Positions 49,401 through 62,599 of a DNA stretch of 64,000 nucleotides are shown piece by piece (within the stretch, counting starts at the first letter, position 1; every line of letters begins with the position of its first letter). The stretch comes from Certhia americana (taxonomy: Eukaryota; Chordata; Aves; Passeriformes; Certhiidae). The DNA lies in NCBI GenBank assembly GCA_018697195.1, contig CM031858.1, positions 80,173,133-80,237,132 on the forward strand, in the 5' to 3' direction. The position numbers and the translations under genes are program-made. The notes under the pieces were generated by a model. The model saw only the letters and a list, made by a program, of their open reading frames with translations. It ran no database searches and had not been told where the DNA came from.

Positions 49401-52400
49401 TTCTCCTGAAATGAAGAGTCCAGCATTCAGACGCACTGAATAATGAGGGAGAAAGTCTCATCACAAATAGTAGGTTAGAACTTTTCTGTACTAGTTTTTT
49501 CAAACTTTTCACTGAAGGGTTCTGTGCAGGAAATCTGAATAATTAGGCAGGAAATCTGAAAAACTACATCCCCTTAGACAACTACTCACTTATTCTGCAC
49601 ATGAGGAGAAGAAATAATGATATATATATCAGATACTTTACCTTTACTCATATATATATATAAAAATATTTATTAGCATGGAAAATTGCTTAGAATTGCT
49701 CTTTAATTTACATCTTTTTTTAATTGCAGTTCTTTAAAATAGCTACTAGAAATGGTCAGTGAGAATAAATAACAAGAAAACAGGTTACTAGAGAGCACAG
49801 CAATGAGAACAGCTTTCAATTGCTTAAATTTGTCATAATATCTATTTTTCTGATTACTAAAACAAGTACCAGTTATAAGCTCAAGTTCTAGTCATGAATA
49901 ATTTTACATAAACTGATATAGATATCTTTCAAGAAATAAAAAATCAAGCATAAAACAATTGTATTAACTAGGGGAAAGAATGGAAATCACATAAAATATA
50001 TAAATCCTTTTAAATGTATGCATTTTTCATTGTATAAAGAACTTGAAATTTGATATTTTTAAATTAATAACAAAAGCAGTTTTTACAAATATTACTTACT
50101 TTATGTATAATACATGTATTATGTGTAATATATGTTCAAAATTATATGTGCATGGGATAAATATATGCAAAGGAATAGCGTACTTCTCTTATATATGCTA
50201 TAGGTTCAATATAACATATTTGTTTACACAAACATATATTTCTTAATTACACAAAATTACACAAAAATATAATTTCTTATGCTTAAATTAAAGTCCTGTA
50301 AAGTACAAATCTTTACTTTTAAAATTTTAAAAGTAGTCATATGATTAACAAAATTCAAGAAATTATCATGCATTTTTGTTGATAAACCCTTGAGACAAAT
50401 TATTTCTGCTTAATTGGTGTTACCTGTAAAATTGAAATGAAAGTGTCTTCCCAGTCTGTCAGATAATTATTATTACAGAAATTTCTAAAGTAATCTCATA
50501 TCCACATGGGACTGGAGACACAGATATTGTCTTGAATATCAAATACATTTATATTTTAAAATAATCATCTAGGTTATTATGTGATATGTTTTCATAATGG
50601 TCTTTGTGCCTCAAACTGTTTAGGGCACGTAGTTAAATCTCTTCAAACTCTCAGTTCAAATTAGTCAATTAAAGAAATTATTAATAGAGGAAATCTGAGG
50701 ATATTTTATTTTTTTCCTAGAATATAACCAGTCTGAATGTGCCAGCAAAACGTCACACAACACAATTTTGAGATCAGGACACCTGCAACACAAAAAAAAG
50801 CTAGTTAAACTTCACAGTGTAATTTTCTTTCACTTTGTTTCTTATTTGGATTCTGCAATTCATAGAAAAAAACCCAAAACAAACAAACAAACAAAAAAAA
50901 AATTAAATTCCAGTAGCTAAATGTCTTACTTTCATAAGAAGATCAGGGAAAAGGTACGAGGTTTTCAAGAAATGAAGGCAAAGAATCATTTAACAGGAGA
51001 TACATATGATCATCATAATGTCATAAAACATTTAACAACTCAGGATTGTAAGACAGTGGCCAGGGAGCGAGAACATGCAAATGCATATATTGTGAAACGT
51101 AGCAGTTTCACAGTATGTGCAATTTTACTGAGCCATTAATAATACTTCCCTCCTCTATTTTTCCCTCTTCAGCCACATTTTTCATCATTACCATCACTTC
51201 TTCACTTTACAGAGACAATATGGATGCAACAGGTGAGAATCAGTGGAACAGAAAGGTTTTTAATGCTAATTGGTCAAAAATTAAATATGTAAATCACCGT
51301 GACTTCTCTTCCTTCAAGGATAAAGCAGAACATAAGTTACCTGTTTTCCAATTTTGTATGCCAGTAAGCTACTATTTTGCTTCAGTTAATTTATGATTTG
51401 TTCCTCGATTATGTATGAAAAGAAAGGCTATGAATTGGTGTGAAACAAATGGATTAGCCCGGAAAGAAAGATGCATTCTGCTTTGAACAAGAAAACCCAG
51501 AAAGTTAAAACCAAAAAAGCTGTGTTGAGCAAGCTGTAGAATAATTTGACATTCCAGGATAGGTGTCTGGGTACCACGTGTAGAATAAACACACTGCTCA
51601 AATATATCATGCCCAACACTTCCCACTCTCCCTTGCCTGCTGTTTGGCTCTGATATAGATGATAAAGCCTACTACACTCATGACTATACCACTGCTGGAG
51701 ACTGAGTTGTGGGATTTCCCCTCAGCCTCTTGCTTGTCACCATTTTCTACATTGCATTCTTAGACTTATCCAAAAGCTGGGAGTTAGGAGGCTAACTCGT
51801 AAGGTTTGTTGGACAACTTCCTCCTTCCTTCTCTCCTTTCTCTAGCTCACTGCCCTTTTCCCTTCACACACTCCCACACCTGGGTAGGAATGACCCCCTT
51901 ATAATGGGATGAACTTCTAGCTCCCTTATGTAAAATCGGTGGCTTGGTATTTCCTTTGCTAGATGGTTGTAGATGTGCAACTCTCTTCCATTTTCTTCAG
52001 TTTTTTACTACCTTTTAGCTGAGGCTTCTGAACATCCTTCTCCAGGCATTTCTATTATTGAGAGCAGGACTGGCTCTCTGCTTACAAGCCAGTACTTCCC
52101 AATGAGCCTGCAAGTTGCTAATGCCCATTGCAGTGCTGTTACCAGAGCATTTTGTAAGTGCCATTCAGCTCTGATGTTTCTGATCACCTTAAACTGGGAA
52201 CTGCAAAGGTAGTTCTGTTAGGAAACTCTTAAATCCCTGCAAAACTTCCAAGGTTTTCCTGAAAATGTTCAGTTTCTTGACCCTGCCCACGCAGCAACAA
52301 TGAATTCAAAATAAAGCCGTTAATAGAACAGCAAACAATTTAAAAGTCAAAGTTACCTTGAATAAGACACACCCTTATTTTGTGGTACTTCAGGATTTAA

Positions 52401-52917
52401 CCAACAATATTTTCTGACAAAGTAAAATCAGCAGAATATAAACCCATCAGGGTTAGCTGCTGTGAAAAAAACTTATGCTTAAATGCACACTGATTTAGGT
52501 TTCAAAGTGGTACACAGGAGTTACAAGTGATTGCTATGGGTAATAAAGAGAGAAAGTTTAACAGTCATTCTCTATATTTAGAACAAATATTTTCTGTTTT
52601 AAGTTAATTCAGCAGTTGTGGAAGCAGATACTGAGGCTTTAGTGGCATTGAAATGATTGAAACTATCTATGAAATCAACATTTCTTTTATTTTGGAGCCA
52701 GAAAGAAAATGTCAAGGAACTGAATTATTACATTTCAAAAAATATTTGATTTGCTTTTGAACATGTCAGGTTTGGGTGCTGTAATTTTTTGCCAGTATTT
52801 GTGATTAAATTATCCCAAATCTGAGAGGCATTAATAGCTGAAATATATTTCTCTTAACATGTTACATATAAGCAATCTATGCAAACATTAGTGCTGTAAT
52901 CCAAAATGTTCAGGGTT
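49401..52917. other. Unique AT-rich noncoding stretch
   Basis: No gene or element recognised. TA-rich pieces lie at 49619-49635 and 49651-49662, a near-duplicated 13-base AGGAAATCTGAA segment at 49528-49562, and an (AAAC)n run at 50876-50905. Confidence 0.45.
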
Positions 52918-53092
52918 TCTCTTTTACTTTTTATTTGGGTTTATTTTGGGGGGTCTTGTTTGTTTGTTAGTTTGTGCTTTTTAGGTTTGGAGGGGTGTTT
53001 TGTTTGTTTTTTGGGTTTGGGGAGGGTTTTTTTGGGGGGGTGTGTTTTTCAGGTTTGTTTTTTTTTTGTTTGTTTGTTTGTTTTTTTAATGA
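52918..53092. repeat. G/T-rich low-complexity tract
   Basis: About 175 bases made almost only of G and T on the plus strand, with GTTT units and G-runs (for example seven G near 53034-53040). It resembles a decayed (GTTT)n / G-rich simple repeat, with G-quadruplex potential on the plus strand. Confidence 0.85.
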
Positions 53093-53292
53093 ATCTGTGT
53101 CAACCGTTGTGGTCTATTAAGCCCTATCATTGCTATTTTCAGTCTGTGATTTCATGTGTACTAGGAAAAAGAGAATGTAAAGTCTTTCCTTATCTGCAGG
53201 CTTTTACTACCCTAATTATCTAAGCTGCTAAATTAAGTGTTAAATAAACTTATATCATCAATTCTTGGGATAAGCAAATTTGTCAAATTATA

Positions 53293-53580
53293 TTGATTGT
53301 GTTTGGAGGGCTCATCTGGAAGGCCATTGAATGTATTGGAAAAAGCATGTTTGTTGTCATTCCAGTGGAAAAAATGCTAGCAGTTAATCTGTTAGCAGAT
53401 CTGTTAGCAAAGACACCTGATGAGATTTTAGAAAAGTACTGCTTTGCTCACCAGTACAAGCAGGAGAGCATTTTGTTGACAATGTTTGTCCTGGAGTGCC
53501 TAAATCAGAGCTATGAACTGCTTCACTGGAAATCACAGACACTGATAAATTCTTACACACTCTGTGTAGTAATTTACTAA
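53293..53580 (+). other. Unassigned 95-codon frame
   Basis: ATG to TAA frame with a balanced composition (Leu-Leu-Ala-Asp-Leu-Leu-Ala-Lys, Glu-Ile-Leu-Glu-Lys-Tyr) that looks more protein-like than other frames in the window. I do not recognise a family, see no splice context or promoter, and the repeated CTGTTAGCAGAT/CTGTTAGCAAAG in the DNA explains part of the motif. It may be chance or a remnant of an unidentified old retrogene or element. Confidence 0.15.
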
Positions 53581-54040
53581 GCATTAACTAATGACCTTGG
53601 CTCAAGTAATGCAGAATTCTGTGGACAAAAGTTTAAATTTACTGAAAGCAGATCATCCAAACTAGAGTGATTATCCCAATTGAACGCTGTCATAGATGCC
53701 ATTCCCCAAATTTACTGTTTATGAGAGTGCCTAATGGTGCAGATTATATTTTATGGCCAGCAGTTTTCAATTATTGCCTTCAGGACCTCATGTACAGATG
53801 TCATATAATATCACTGTTACTTTTTTTTTTTCCATTGAAATAGCATTGTTTTTTCTTTCGGGCAGATTTTGATGAATTATGAAGAACTTTTATCCAGAAG
53901 AGTTTAAATGAAAGGACTGGTATTTCTGAAGTCATTGTGATACATCCAGGACTCAGAATCCTGTTTATAGGAAGGAAAAGAAAATTTCTTCCTGGAGAAA
54001 AGTAACAAGAAACAAGAAGATTAAATGTGTCACCAGGCAA

Positions 54041-54072
54041 TATTGCAGTGAGGAGGACTCCTCACTGCAATA
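54041..54072. repeat. Near-perfect 32-base palindrome
   Basis: Arms of 15 bases, TATTGCAGTGAGGAG and CTCCTCACTGCAATA, around a 2-base centre (GA). There is almost no loop, so it would form a cruciform or result from fold-back copying rather than a normal RNA hairpin. Confidence 0.93.
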
Positions 54073-54534
54073 AAAAACTCAGGGTTTTCTTAAGCAATTA
54101 GCCTGTCAAATGTTCAAACTTTTCTAAGAAAATTCCAAAGTCTTCTGTGTCTAGGAGAGATAGAAATAACAGAAGATCTTCACCCAATGTTTTCAGTTTT
54201 AAAAAAAAAATGTTCATTTTTCATGATTTCAAAAACAAATTCCACTCCAGTTTGAGTCTGAACTTTTCCCCCTTATTCTCTTAGTGTACAGATGAACATA
54301 TCTGTAAATTTCTTCTCCTTAGTGACAATTAGAACTGAGAGTCACTTGCATGATGGGCATATTTTCTAGGCAAAAAAGGGCAGATTGACTAATTTAATCA
54401 TCATGTCATATGACGGTGCTACAGTACCTGAAAGCATATGAGTAACAGTCTGTCCAGAATGCAGACAGTCAAAAAGAATGGTTTCACCTCCCTACGGAAT
54501 TTTAGGGGATGATTAACTCAGGTGATTTACAAGT

Positions 54535-54555
54535 GGAATGGTATTGTACCATTCC
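54535..54555. repeat. Perfect 9-base stem, 3-base loop
   Basis: GGAATGGTA - TTG - TACCATTCC. It lies about 460 bases from the longer palindrome and belongs to no recognised element. Confidence 0.85.
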
Positions 54556-57500
54556 TGGAGATTTCAAAGGGAATATGCATTTCATTATGTGACTTTTTAA
54601 ATTTTTAATTTCTAAATCAGTATTTTAAAATGGATGCATTTAGATAAAAAAATTCAGAAGTTTGGTTTTAACTTTACTTGCTAGTATTTTGCCCCAAGGG
54701 TAGGATATAAACTATATTTTTTAATATGATACTAATATGAAGGGGTAATTCAAGAGTTTGCACTTCAGACTATGATTCAATAAAGCTCTAAAAATATTTC
54801 TGAACATATTTCACTAAATCATATGCATGTTCAGTTATGCCTGTTAGTCCCAATCCTCTGTTAGATGTGAATGAATACCTTTTGATAGAAAAAAAAAAGT
54901 CTTTAAAGCTAAAAAGATATTGTAAGATTTCTTTTGGAAAATGAAATTTAGTCTGACAGCTAGGTCCTAAATCAGGAATGAGAAAAAATAATTTAGATTT
55001 AGGACACTGAGTTCTTACAGTTGGTGTTGTTTTTCTGACACACAGAAAGGCCTTTGAGATGAATTATCTACTGTAAAATATCATAGTGGGGTTTTTGTTT
55101 CATTTGATCTTTAAATTACTGGGTTTAAAGACATTTCAACTGACAAAGTGGGGTTTTTTTGTGTACATAGATAGCTCCATATAGTATTCTTTTGTTATTT
55201 TTTGTATATTATAATGCATTTCTTCTATTATTCTTCTGCTATATTTTTATTTTGTATTTATTGCAATTCTAAAGCTTGTCTTTAGAAATTCTCTTTTAAA
55301 TACCTGTTCCTTAAAATTACTGAAATCTACTGGTTTTGATTAACAGCTCAAACCCATGGATTCTCACCAGGAACCAAATTTTCTTAGCTGCCTGAGCCAC
55401 CAAAGATTGTGCCATTCATGTGGAGTCCAAATTATTCTGTCAAGCATTCAAATTTGAAATAATTCAGATTCTTCCTTGCTTCCTCAGTCTTTTTAATTTT
55501 TTAGTTATTGAGTAATACTACATAAATTATTAATACAGTATTTTTTCTAAAGAATTTCAGAAAAACAGCATATCAGGATCATAAAAAGAGTATCTGGATT
55601 TAGGACTGGCAATGACAATGGAAATCCTCTTGCATAAAACACTGATTGAAATTATATGCAACATAGGTAAATGTCATGATCCAGAATTACCCTGGGTGTG
55701 AAAGATTCCTTAATCTTTGTAAATCCTCACTTTCTTCAAAGTAATTCTGCCTTACTGTAGGACAAACATTTTGTTTTGTGGTCAAATTTATCTGTGGGAT
55801 GAAGGAGAGTAGAGAAAGAAAGAGTAAAATATTTTTTTGTGTTCTTCACTGAATGCTACCACATTGAATCCAGGGGTAGAGCACAACATTATTTGGAATG
55901 GCATTATATATTAGTAAGCTTATTAAGTAGCTCAGATTATTCCATTATTAATATTTAGGGTTTTAAATTAATGTTAAGCTTTTCTGCTGTATAAAGAGAT
56001 TCTGCAGTAAAAACAGATTCTTCCTGCAACTCTTTTGCTCTACCTGGAAAAGAAACAGCACAATCTTCTGGGGTTTTTCTTTGGATTTAAAGAAAGCCCT
56101 AATGTTTTCTTTAAGTGGGGATTGCTGGAGACTGGTTGGTATTTAGTGAATTTCATTGTGCAGGATTTAAACTGACAGAGACCACATTGTAAGGAGAGGA
56201 CCTGTTAAATCTCATCCTTTCCCTGCAAAGATCATAGTCCAATAGATGAGAAAATGAACATTTCTACTTTAGATTTTTCATATATTGCAACTGTATTTAG
56301 TCTGGCAGGTTTAGTTTTCCAGTGCTATCTGTAAAGCATTTCCTTTATTACCACATGTGTTTAAGTTCGGTATTTTAATTCTATTAACTTTTTTTCTAGT
56401 GGTACTTGACTTAAGGATCCCTCTAAGATATGAGTAAAAAATCCTGTTGTATTTCTCTTGATGGTTATCTGTATCACCACTGTATCCAAACAGTGAAACA
56501 TTATCTATACCTTTTTGAGAGTGAATAAAGGACAGATTCTGACAACGTTTAATTGTTTCATAAAAATGTTATACCTTGCATATTTAGAATACTGATGCGT
56601 GCAGAACTTCTTACAATCTTATAGAAGTGCAGGACAACATCCATAGTCTTTTCACTGTCTCTGAAATATCTGTAGATATTTTGCTGTCTTAACAGAGTGC
56701 GTCCGAGCAAGTAATTCACATTTTCCAGAAATAAACCAATGTGCCCTCTGTAGAGCAGTAAATATTTGCTCTTCTTTTTAGGCCTTATGTTGCTCTGGTT
56801 AAGGTGGAAAGGTTGACTCATGGAGGAACAAAGATAGTGAGGGAACAGAAGGAAATTGTGCTGTCAATATATTCACAAATGATTGAAAAAAAGGGTAGGT
56901 AACAAAGTTACGAAGTTTGAAGTGAATAAAAATCAACATCATGACAGTCCAAACTAAAATTCTCTGGATAACTGCATCAGGATTTTATAATGCTGAATAA
57001 AAATTGCAAATAGAATTTCATATCCACATGAGAAAAATAAAACATGGGAGCACAGAAAACATCATACACAGACTGTTGTGGTTCAGAAGTAGCTGCTACT
57101 GATTAAGAGATTGTAATCATTGTAGTTATCACCTCACTCTTCACAGAATGCCCAAATTATTGCAGAGAAAATATCAGAAAATATGGTATCCCACTAAGTA
57201 AATTCATTGCTACCACCACTTGTGCATACTGCTCGCACTTCCTGATTACCTGTTTTCCCCTTTGACCAGGGCTACAGAGAAGATAACAATGGGGGTCAGA
57301 ATTGCTTTCTGCAGAAGAAAAGAAACCAACTGCAGTACTTCTTTTTAAAATACTGCAAACAGATGGCTGTAATAAAATCATGAATGTAGAGAAAGTGTGT
57401 AAGGAATGATTTTTCATTTTCTGCTTAAAGCTACTGCAGTCACACCAAAAAGATGACTGAGTTATATTCTTCCTTTCTTAAACACTGGTAACACCACCAT

Positions 57501-57557
57501 GTGTTACTTTTAGACATTTGATGAGAGAATCAAGACACTTTTCATTGGCTGCAATCT
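54556..57557. other. Unique AT-rich noncoding stretch
   Basis: Nothing recognised. The minus-strand frames at 56558-56821 and 57157-57417 lack recognisable domains. The TGTTGTGGTTCAG at 57073-57085 looks like an LTR start, but nothing after it supports an LTR. Confidence 0.5.
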
Positions 57558-57894
57558 TTAAGGACAAACCTGCTCCATGAGCCATGTTTTTCAGGGAATA
57601 TCCACCCACACAGTGGGGCTCTCCAGGCACTGCAGTGTGGATTTCCAGTCCCCATCATGGGGCCTCTCCAGGAGCTGCAGGACACCACCTCCTCCACCAG
57701 AGACTCTGCAGGGGCCACAGGGACATCTCTGCTGAGGCACCCAGAGCACCTCCTCCCCTCCTACTGCTTTCCCCTCAGGTCTCAAAGGGCCTTTATCACA
57801 CTTTTTATCTCACCCCTCACTGCCTCCCACCACTGATACTATCCCTGCAGCCCCTCTCTGCTACCAAAACCTTGACACCTTGACACTCAATAAA
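57558..57894 (-). mobile_element. Truncated LTR, same family as 62321-63408
   Basis: On the minus strand the element starts near 57894 with TTTATTGAGTG (family start TGTATTGGGTTTG), then AAGGTTTTGGTAGCAG near 57860-57875, a shortened U3, GGTGCTCTGGGTGCCTCAGC near 57736-57755, and ends inside the repeat-rich region with CTGCAG and CATGGGG/ATGATGGGG blocks. The promoter-proximal part of U3 and the whole 3' half with polyadenylation signal are missing. The GC-rich open frames at 57584-57883 (plus) and 57591-57785 (minus) are translations of this LTR, not genes. Confidence 0.75.
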
Positions 57895-59739
57895 AATATT
57901 TCCTTTCCAAGTACCTGAGGTCAGAACTTTAAAAAAATACTTTACATCCTTTGCATTGGATTATGTGACTGAACAGTCCATATCTCATAATATGTAAATA
58001 ATGTAAGTCACTACAAGAAATCTCCTAGCTTGCTTTTTGCAAGCTGTAAGTAATTCATGTCTCTTAAAAAACACTACATATCATTGTACTGTTCTCTCCT
58101 CTCTTTTGCTGCAGCTACCTTTTTGGACTGCATTTTTAATTTCATTTTTTTTGTAATTTTGTTAGCACAAAACTTTTAGCTTTTAGGAAACATGGAACAT
58201 TCTTTTCAAATATTCCCTCTCATCAGTATGATGAAGTCAAATCTCATATTTTATTGAGCAATTATGTCATGGAATAATAATGGCAATGAATAAAGTAGCT
58301 AAAAGTTATTCAGATATTATTTTTCAACCTTTCACCTCAGTATTGGTGACATTATATTCTTTACCTGACACTGTAAAATGTGTTAAATCTTTACAATTTT
58401 TTAAATTTTAAAAATGCCAGAGTGCCGGCTTATGCTGAATTCATGATGCTTTTTCTGCAGACTTCTCTTAAGCCACAATTTTCATCTATGAAAATGACAG
58501 TCAATTTTTTCTGAACTTAAAAAAAAAAAAGATATATTCACACAGAAGACTTCATTGGATCTTCTTCTCTTCAATGTTTCCTTCATTCTTTCAGAGCAGA
58601 TATGTCTGAAGACTGTCTAAATACTCAAGGACTAGTCACAAGTCAGAAGAAAATCTGAGCCCTTTCACAATTATAAATGTCAGTGATATGAAGATCACAG
58701 AGGCCTATAATTCATATAAAGTCTCTGATTATTTCAAAGTTGTAAGCCAATTAATACACTTAGATTATTAATGAATAATGTATTAGAAAAAAAGGAGAAA
58801 ACATTGCCGTCTTTGAAGAGCTTGCTTGCTGCAGTCAGATATATTTTTTAAAGATCACTCAGTGTACATCAATAATATTTTAGATCAAATACCACCATCG
58901 GTCACATGAAGCTCTCTAGTAACAACCATAGCTAGTAAATTACAATAGTGAACAGTCTGATCAAGATCTGTTTGATGGAAAGTCAACATCTTCTTGATGC
59001 TGTGCAACACGGAATTAAAGAAAACCCCTAACTGAAAATATAAATTTGGACTCCAATACTGATGTAAATTAGAGGGGGGTTTTAATTGTGCCCTTTGTGT
59101 TTTGCTTCTCAGAGTCTTAAGTGGTTGTTGGATGATCAGGAACAGCCCAGCACAGAGCTTTTCTTGCATATTGCCAGCAGGAAGTGAGCCTTTTATTTAC
59201 CTTATCCCAGGAAAGAGCAACATGAAATGTACATGCTGTGATTTCTTGTTTTACCATAATGTGTAGAACATTCCCTTTGTTTTTTCAAGTTTCCTTTATT
59301 GACAGTTTTAATTTCAGCACATTTCCTGCTCAAATTAAAGTAATATTTTATATTCAGTATGTGCCAGAAGTGAGACAAGTTAGAGGTGCAAAAGAAACAT
59401 CAGGTAAATAAAGAGAAGATAAACTCAGAAATTTGTATTACCCCTACATGGCAAGAAAGTAACATGCACAGAAGCTATCTAGTAAGGCCACAGATTTTCT
59501 ATCTGAAAAGAACACATTATACAGCTTTTGTCCATCTCACAGATGCCAACATTTGTTACATTGGAAGGACTGGCTTTTTTCTATGTAATCAGGCTTGATT
59601 TCTCCAACTTTCCTTGGAGAGATAGCAATGACTAGCTGTCTCTTTTTCACTGCTCTAACTTTTGTGTCTCTTCAACAATTTCAGGAAGAAAAAGTTTTGA
59701 GACTGCTATACCTGTTTCATCCTCAAGCTGTGTCCTGTG
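57895..59739. other. Unique AT-rich noncoding stretch
   Basis: Nothing recognised. The minus frame at 58885-59169 has no domain. Confidence 0.5.
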
Positions 59740-59808
59740 CAGGGTGAAGAGTTGGAGACTTGACGGTCCTTGTGGGTCCCTTCCTGAGGATATTCTATAA
59801 TTCTACAG
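59740..59808 (+). mobile_element. Short CR1 LINE 3' end
   Basis: GAGACTTGACGGTCCTTGTG near 59755-59774, then GGTCCCTTCCTGAGGATATT and CTATAATTCTAC: the last ~70 bases of a CR1 with an ATTCTATR-type tail, in plus orientation. It resembles the tail of the CR1 at 8538-8949 more than that at 46971-47181. Confidence 0.85.
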
Positions 59809-62320
59809 TTAAATTTCCTGTATTCTGAGGACTGTCTGAGTTAAATCATGTGTTTTGGTTTTTAGTGTCACTCTTCAAATTTTGTGAATGCCCATTCCAG
59901 GAAAATTCAAAAGGTGAAGTTCTTTAATTTCTTTTCTTCAATATTATCTAAACTGCTATCATGTGTAGTGGCAATCTTTTTAAGTGTAGAATCAGCTGTT
60001 GATTTCTTGTTATAGAAAACCAAAGGATGTTCAAAAATTGCTGTATTTTGGGAAGTATCTCAGGAACCTAGGTTTTTGACTGAAGAAACCAGGTGCTTAT
60101 TCATTAGATGGAAAATGAAAATGTTACTATACACCTCTGTTTATATGCCCACTGTTCTCCAATGAAATTTCTGTTCTGCAATGAAAATTCTTCTAGCTGG
60201 TAAATTTTAAAGTTCCTTTGGATAAAGGAAGAACTTGGTTTGAACTAAAAAATACTTTTTAATTTCTACAAATAGTATGAACAATGAAGTTAGCAAAAAA
60301 CCCTGAAATTGCACACATTAAAAAAAATGAGATTAGAGTAACACAGAAAATAATTTCTATCCCTACTGTGCATATATCTGCACAAATACTTTCCAAAGTA
60401 GAGTAAAAAATTTCAGATCCTAATGAAAAACAAAATTAATTTAGATGTATGTATAACGTTGTGGAAATTAAATCATTATTTTTTTTAAATCTTAGTTTTA
60501 TAATCTATCATACTAAACAGGTTCTCATGTACTAATATATTGTATAGTTTTCAAATGTGTGATGGAGAGCTGCTGAGTAATTTTCAGCGCTTCTATGACT
60601 TTTTTCACTGTCTTGGTCCTTTCAGATAGACTATAAAGTAAACCTGGCCCTATTTTGAACTTTTTTCTCTCCCTTGCCTCTTAATTCATCCTCAAGTCCA
60701 GCAGGATCACTAGGAGCTTCTGGGGGGGAAAAAAAGAGAAGAAAAAAAGTTAAATTTCATCATAGTGCCTAGACTACAAAGGAAGTTAAAAGACCTCAAA
60801 TTCTCATGAGAAAGGATACATTGTCAAGTTAAGTACTGGAAAGCTTTCAGAGGGAGACAGTGGGAACAGTGCAAGAACTTACTTAAAGCAGGGATTGAAA
60901 GCACAGAAGATTGAAATCATAGAAGAGAAGATAATTAAAAATCTCAGATCTAACCTATTTTAATAAGTCTTCCATTGTGTTCTCTGTGGAGCATCTCTGT
61001 AAAGGATGAGATAAGCACTTGATAGATCCGTGGGTTTGACAGCAGAACGACAGCAAGAAAAAAAAAAAGATTGATGAACTCTGGGAATTTTTTTTTTTTC
61101 CTATTAAATTGCAGAATGGGTAAAGAGGGATTGTGGAAATGGAGCCTTGAGCTATGAGAATACTAATGACCAAACAGTGGATTTGCACATCATTGGGCTC
61201 TCTATGAGTTTACTCACACTGAAGCTCCCTGCAAAGCACATTGTTTTGCAGCAGGGATAGCAGGCAGCAGAACACTTCTCAGAGCTCAGAGATGCACTGA
61301 CACAGAGTAATGTTACAAACCAGCAAAACTTAGCACTGCTACTCTTCTCTTGGGAAGACAGAAGTATTTCCACTTCTAAATCAGTAGAGAGTGAGAATGC
61401 TTCTCCATTCCACTGAACTGTAACATATTTAAGTGCGCTACAGAAGAAACAGTGATTTACACATCAACTTGAAGATCAACTCTTTCTTCCATTATGACTA
61501 TTTTTCACTGACTACATGGCTTACAGGGTCATAAAGTAAAGGTTATATTCTCCTATTAATTGCTGTCCAGCAGAATCCAGTAGTGCTCTGGTGAATGGCA
61601 GAGTCTAAGCTTTTTAAAGGCATTTTGCTTTTTCAAGGCTTTTCAGTGAACCACGGGGAACAGCTGTGTGTCTCTAACCCCAAGGATTCCTTGCTTTTGT
61701 TCCAGTGATATGTCTAGACCCATGGAAAGTCAGAGATGGAGAAAGGTTGGCACAAGCACAGCAGGTTCCGGGCAAGGCCCAGAGAGATTAAGCATGTGGT
61801 GTAGTGGTGATTAGCAGAAAAATATTCCTTTCACAATGCGATAAAAGAATTAGTAAGAAATATTTTGACTTGAAGTATTTCTTCCCACTCCACCCTGAAT
61901 TATTCTGAAGTACCTGCTAGGTCTCCAATTGTACATGTAATAGGAGTATGCTCCCATAGAACCAAGAGAAAATCCCTTTCTGGAATTCCAGATGGGAATA
62001 TATTTGAGAGATTAAGTATATCCTGGATGATTTCTTTATTTGTTCTTTTATTTCTTGAAAAATCGTGAAAGACAAATATATAGTGTGAATTGTGTGAAAT
62101 GTGTTTTCATAGGGAGTATTTTAATAAATGCACAAAACTGAGGAAACTAACAACTGGAATTATAAGCAATTTTTTCCTGATTTTTGCCTTGATGACAAAG
62201 TTGCTTATAAGACCTTTTGAAGTTTTTGAGTGTTGCTGGAAATTAGGATGAGAAATAGACTACGCTGTTTATACTTCATTTTTTCTTTATGTTTTAAAGC
62301 AACTCAGCAGACTGAATTAG
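59809..62320. other. Unique noncoding stretch
   Basis: No gene or element recognised. Homopolymers at about 60724-60750 (G7, A-rich), 61059-61070 and 61089-61099. The short minus frames at 60955-61373 have no domain resemblance. Confidence 0.5.
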
Positions 62321-62599
62321 TGGAATGGGTGTGGGGCCATGTTTTAATAGCAGAGGGGCTGCCCAGGTGAATTCTGTGAGAAGATGCCAGAAGCTTCTCC
62401 CATGTCTGGAAGAGCCATTGCCAGCTGATTCCAGGATGGATCCACTGGTGGCCAAGGTTGAGTAAATCATGAATTATAGTATTGCCTTTGTGATAAAATA
62501 TTCAGAAAAGAAAAATAAGAAAATATTGTGCAAAGCTCATTTCAGCCAGAGAACAGTGAAGCGAGAATGTGTCAGAGAAACCACTGTGCAGACACCAAG

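Noticed and set aside
57073..57085. TGTTGTGGTTCAG as an LTR start
   Set aside because: The following sequence does not match the LTR at 10662-11089 and no matching end or duplication follows.
57584..57883. 99-codon Pro/His-rich frame as a gene
   Set aside because: It is an antisense translation of a truncated LTR of the 62321-63408 family.
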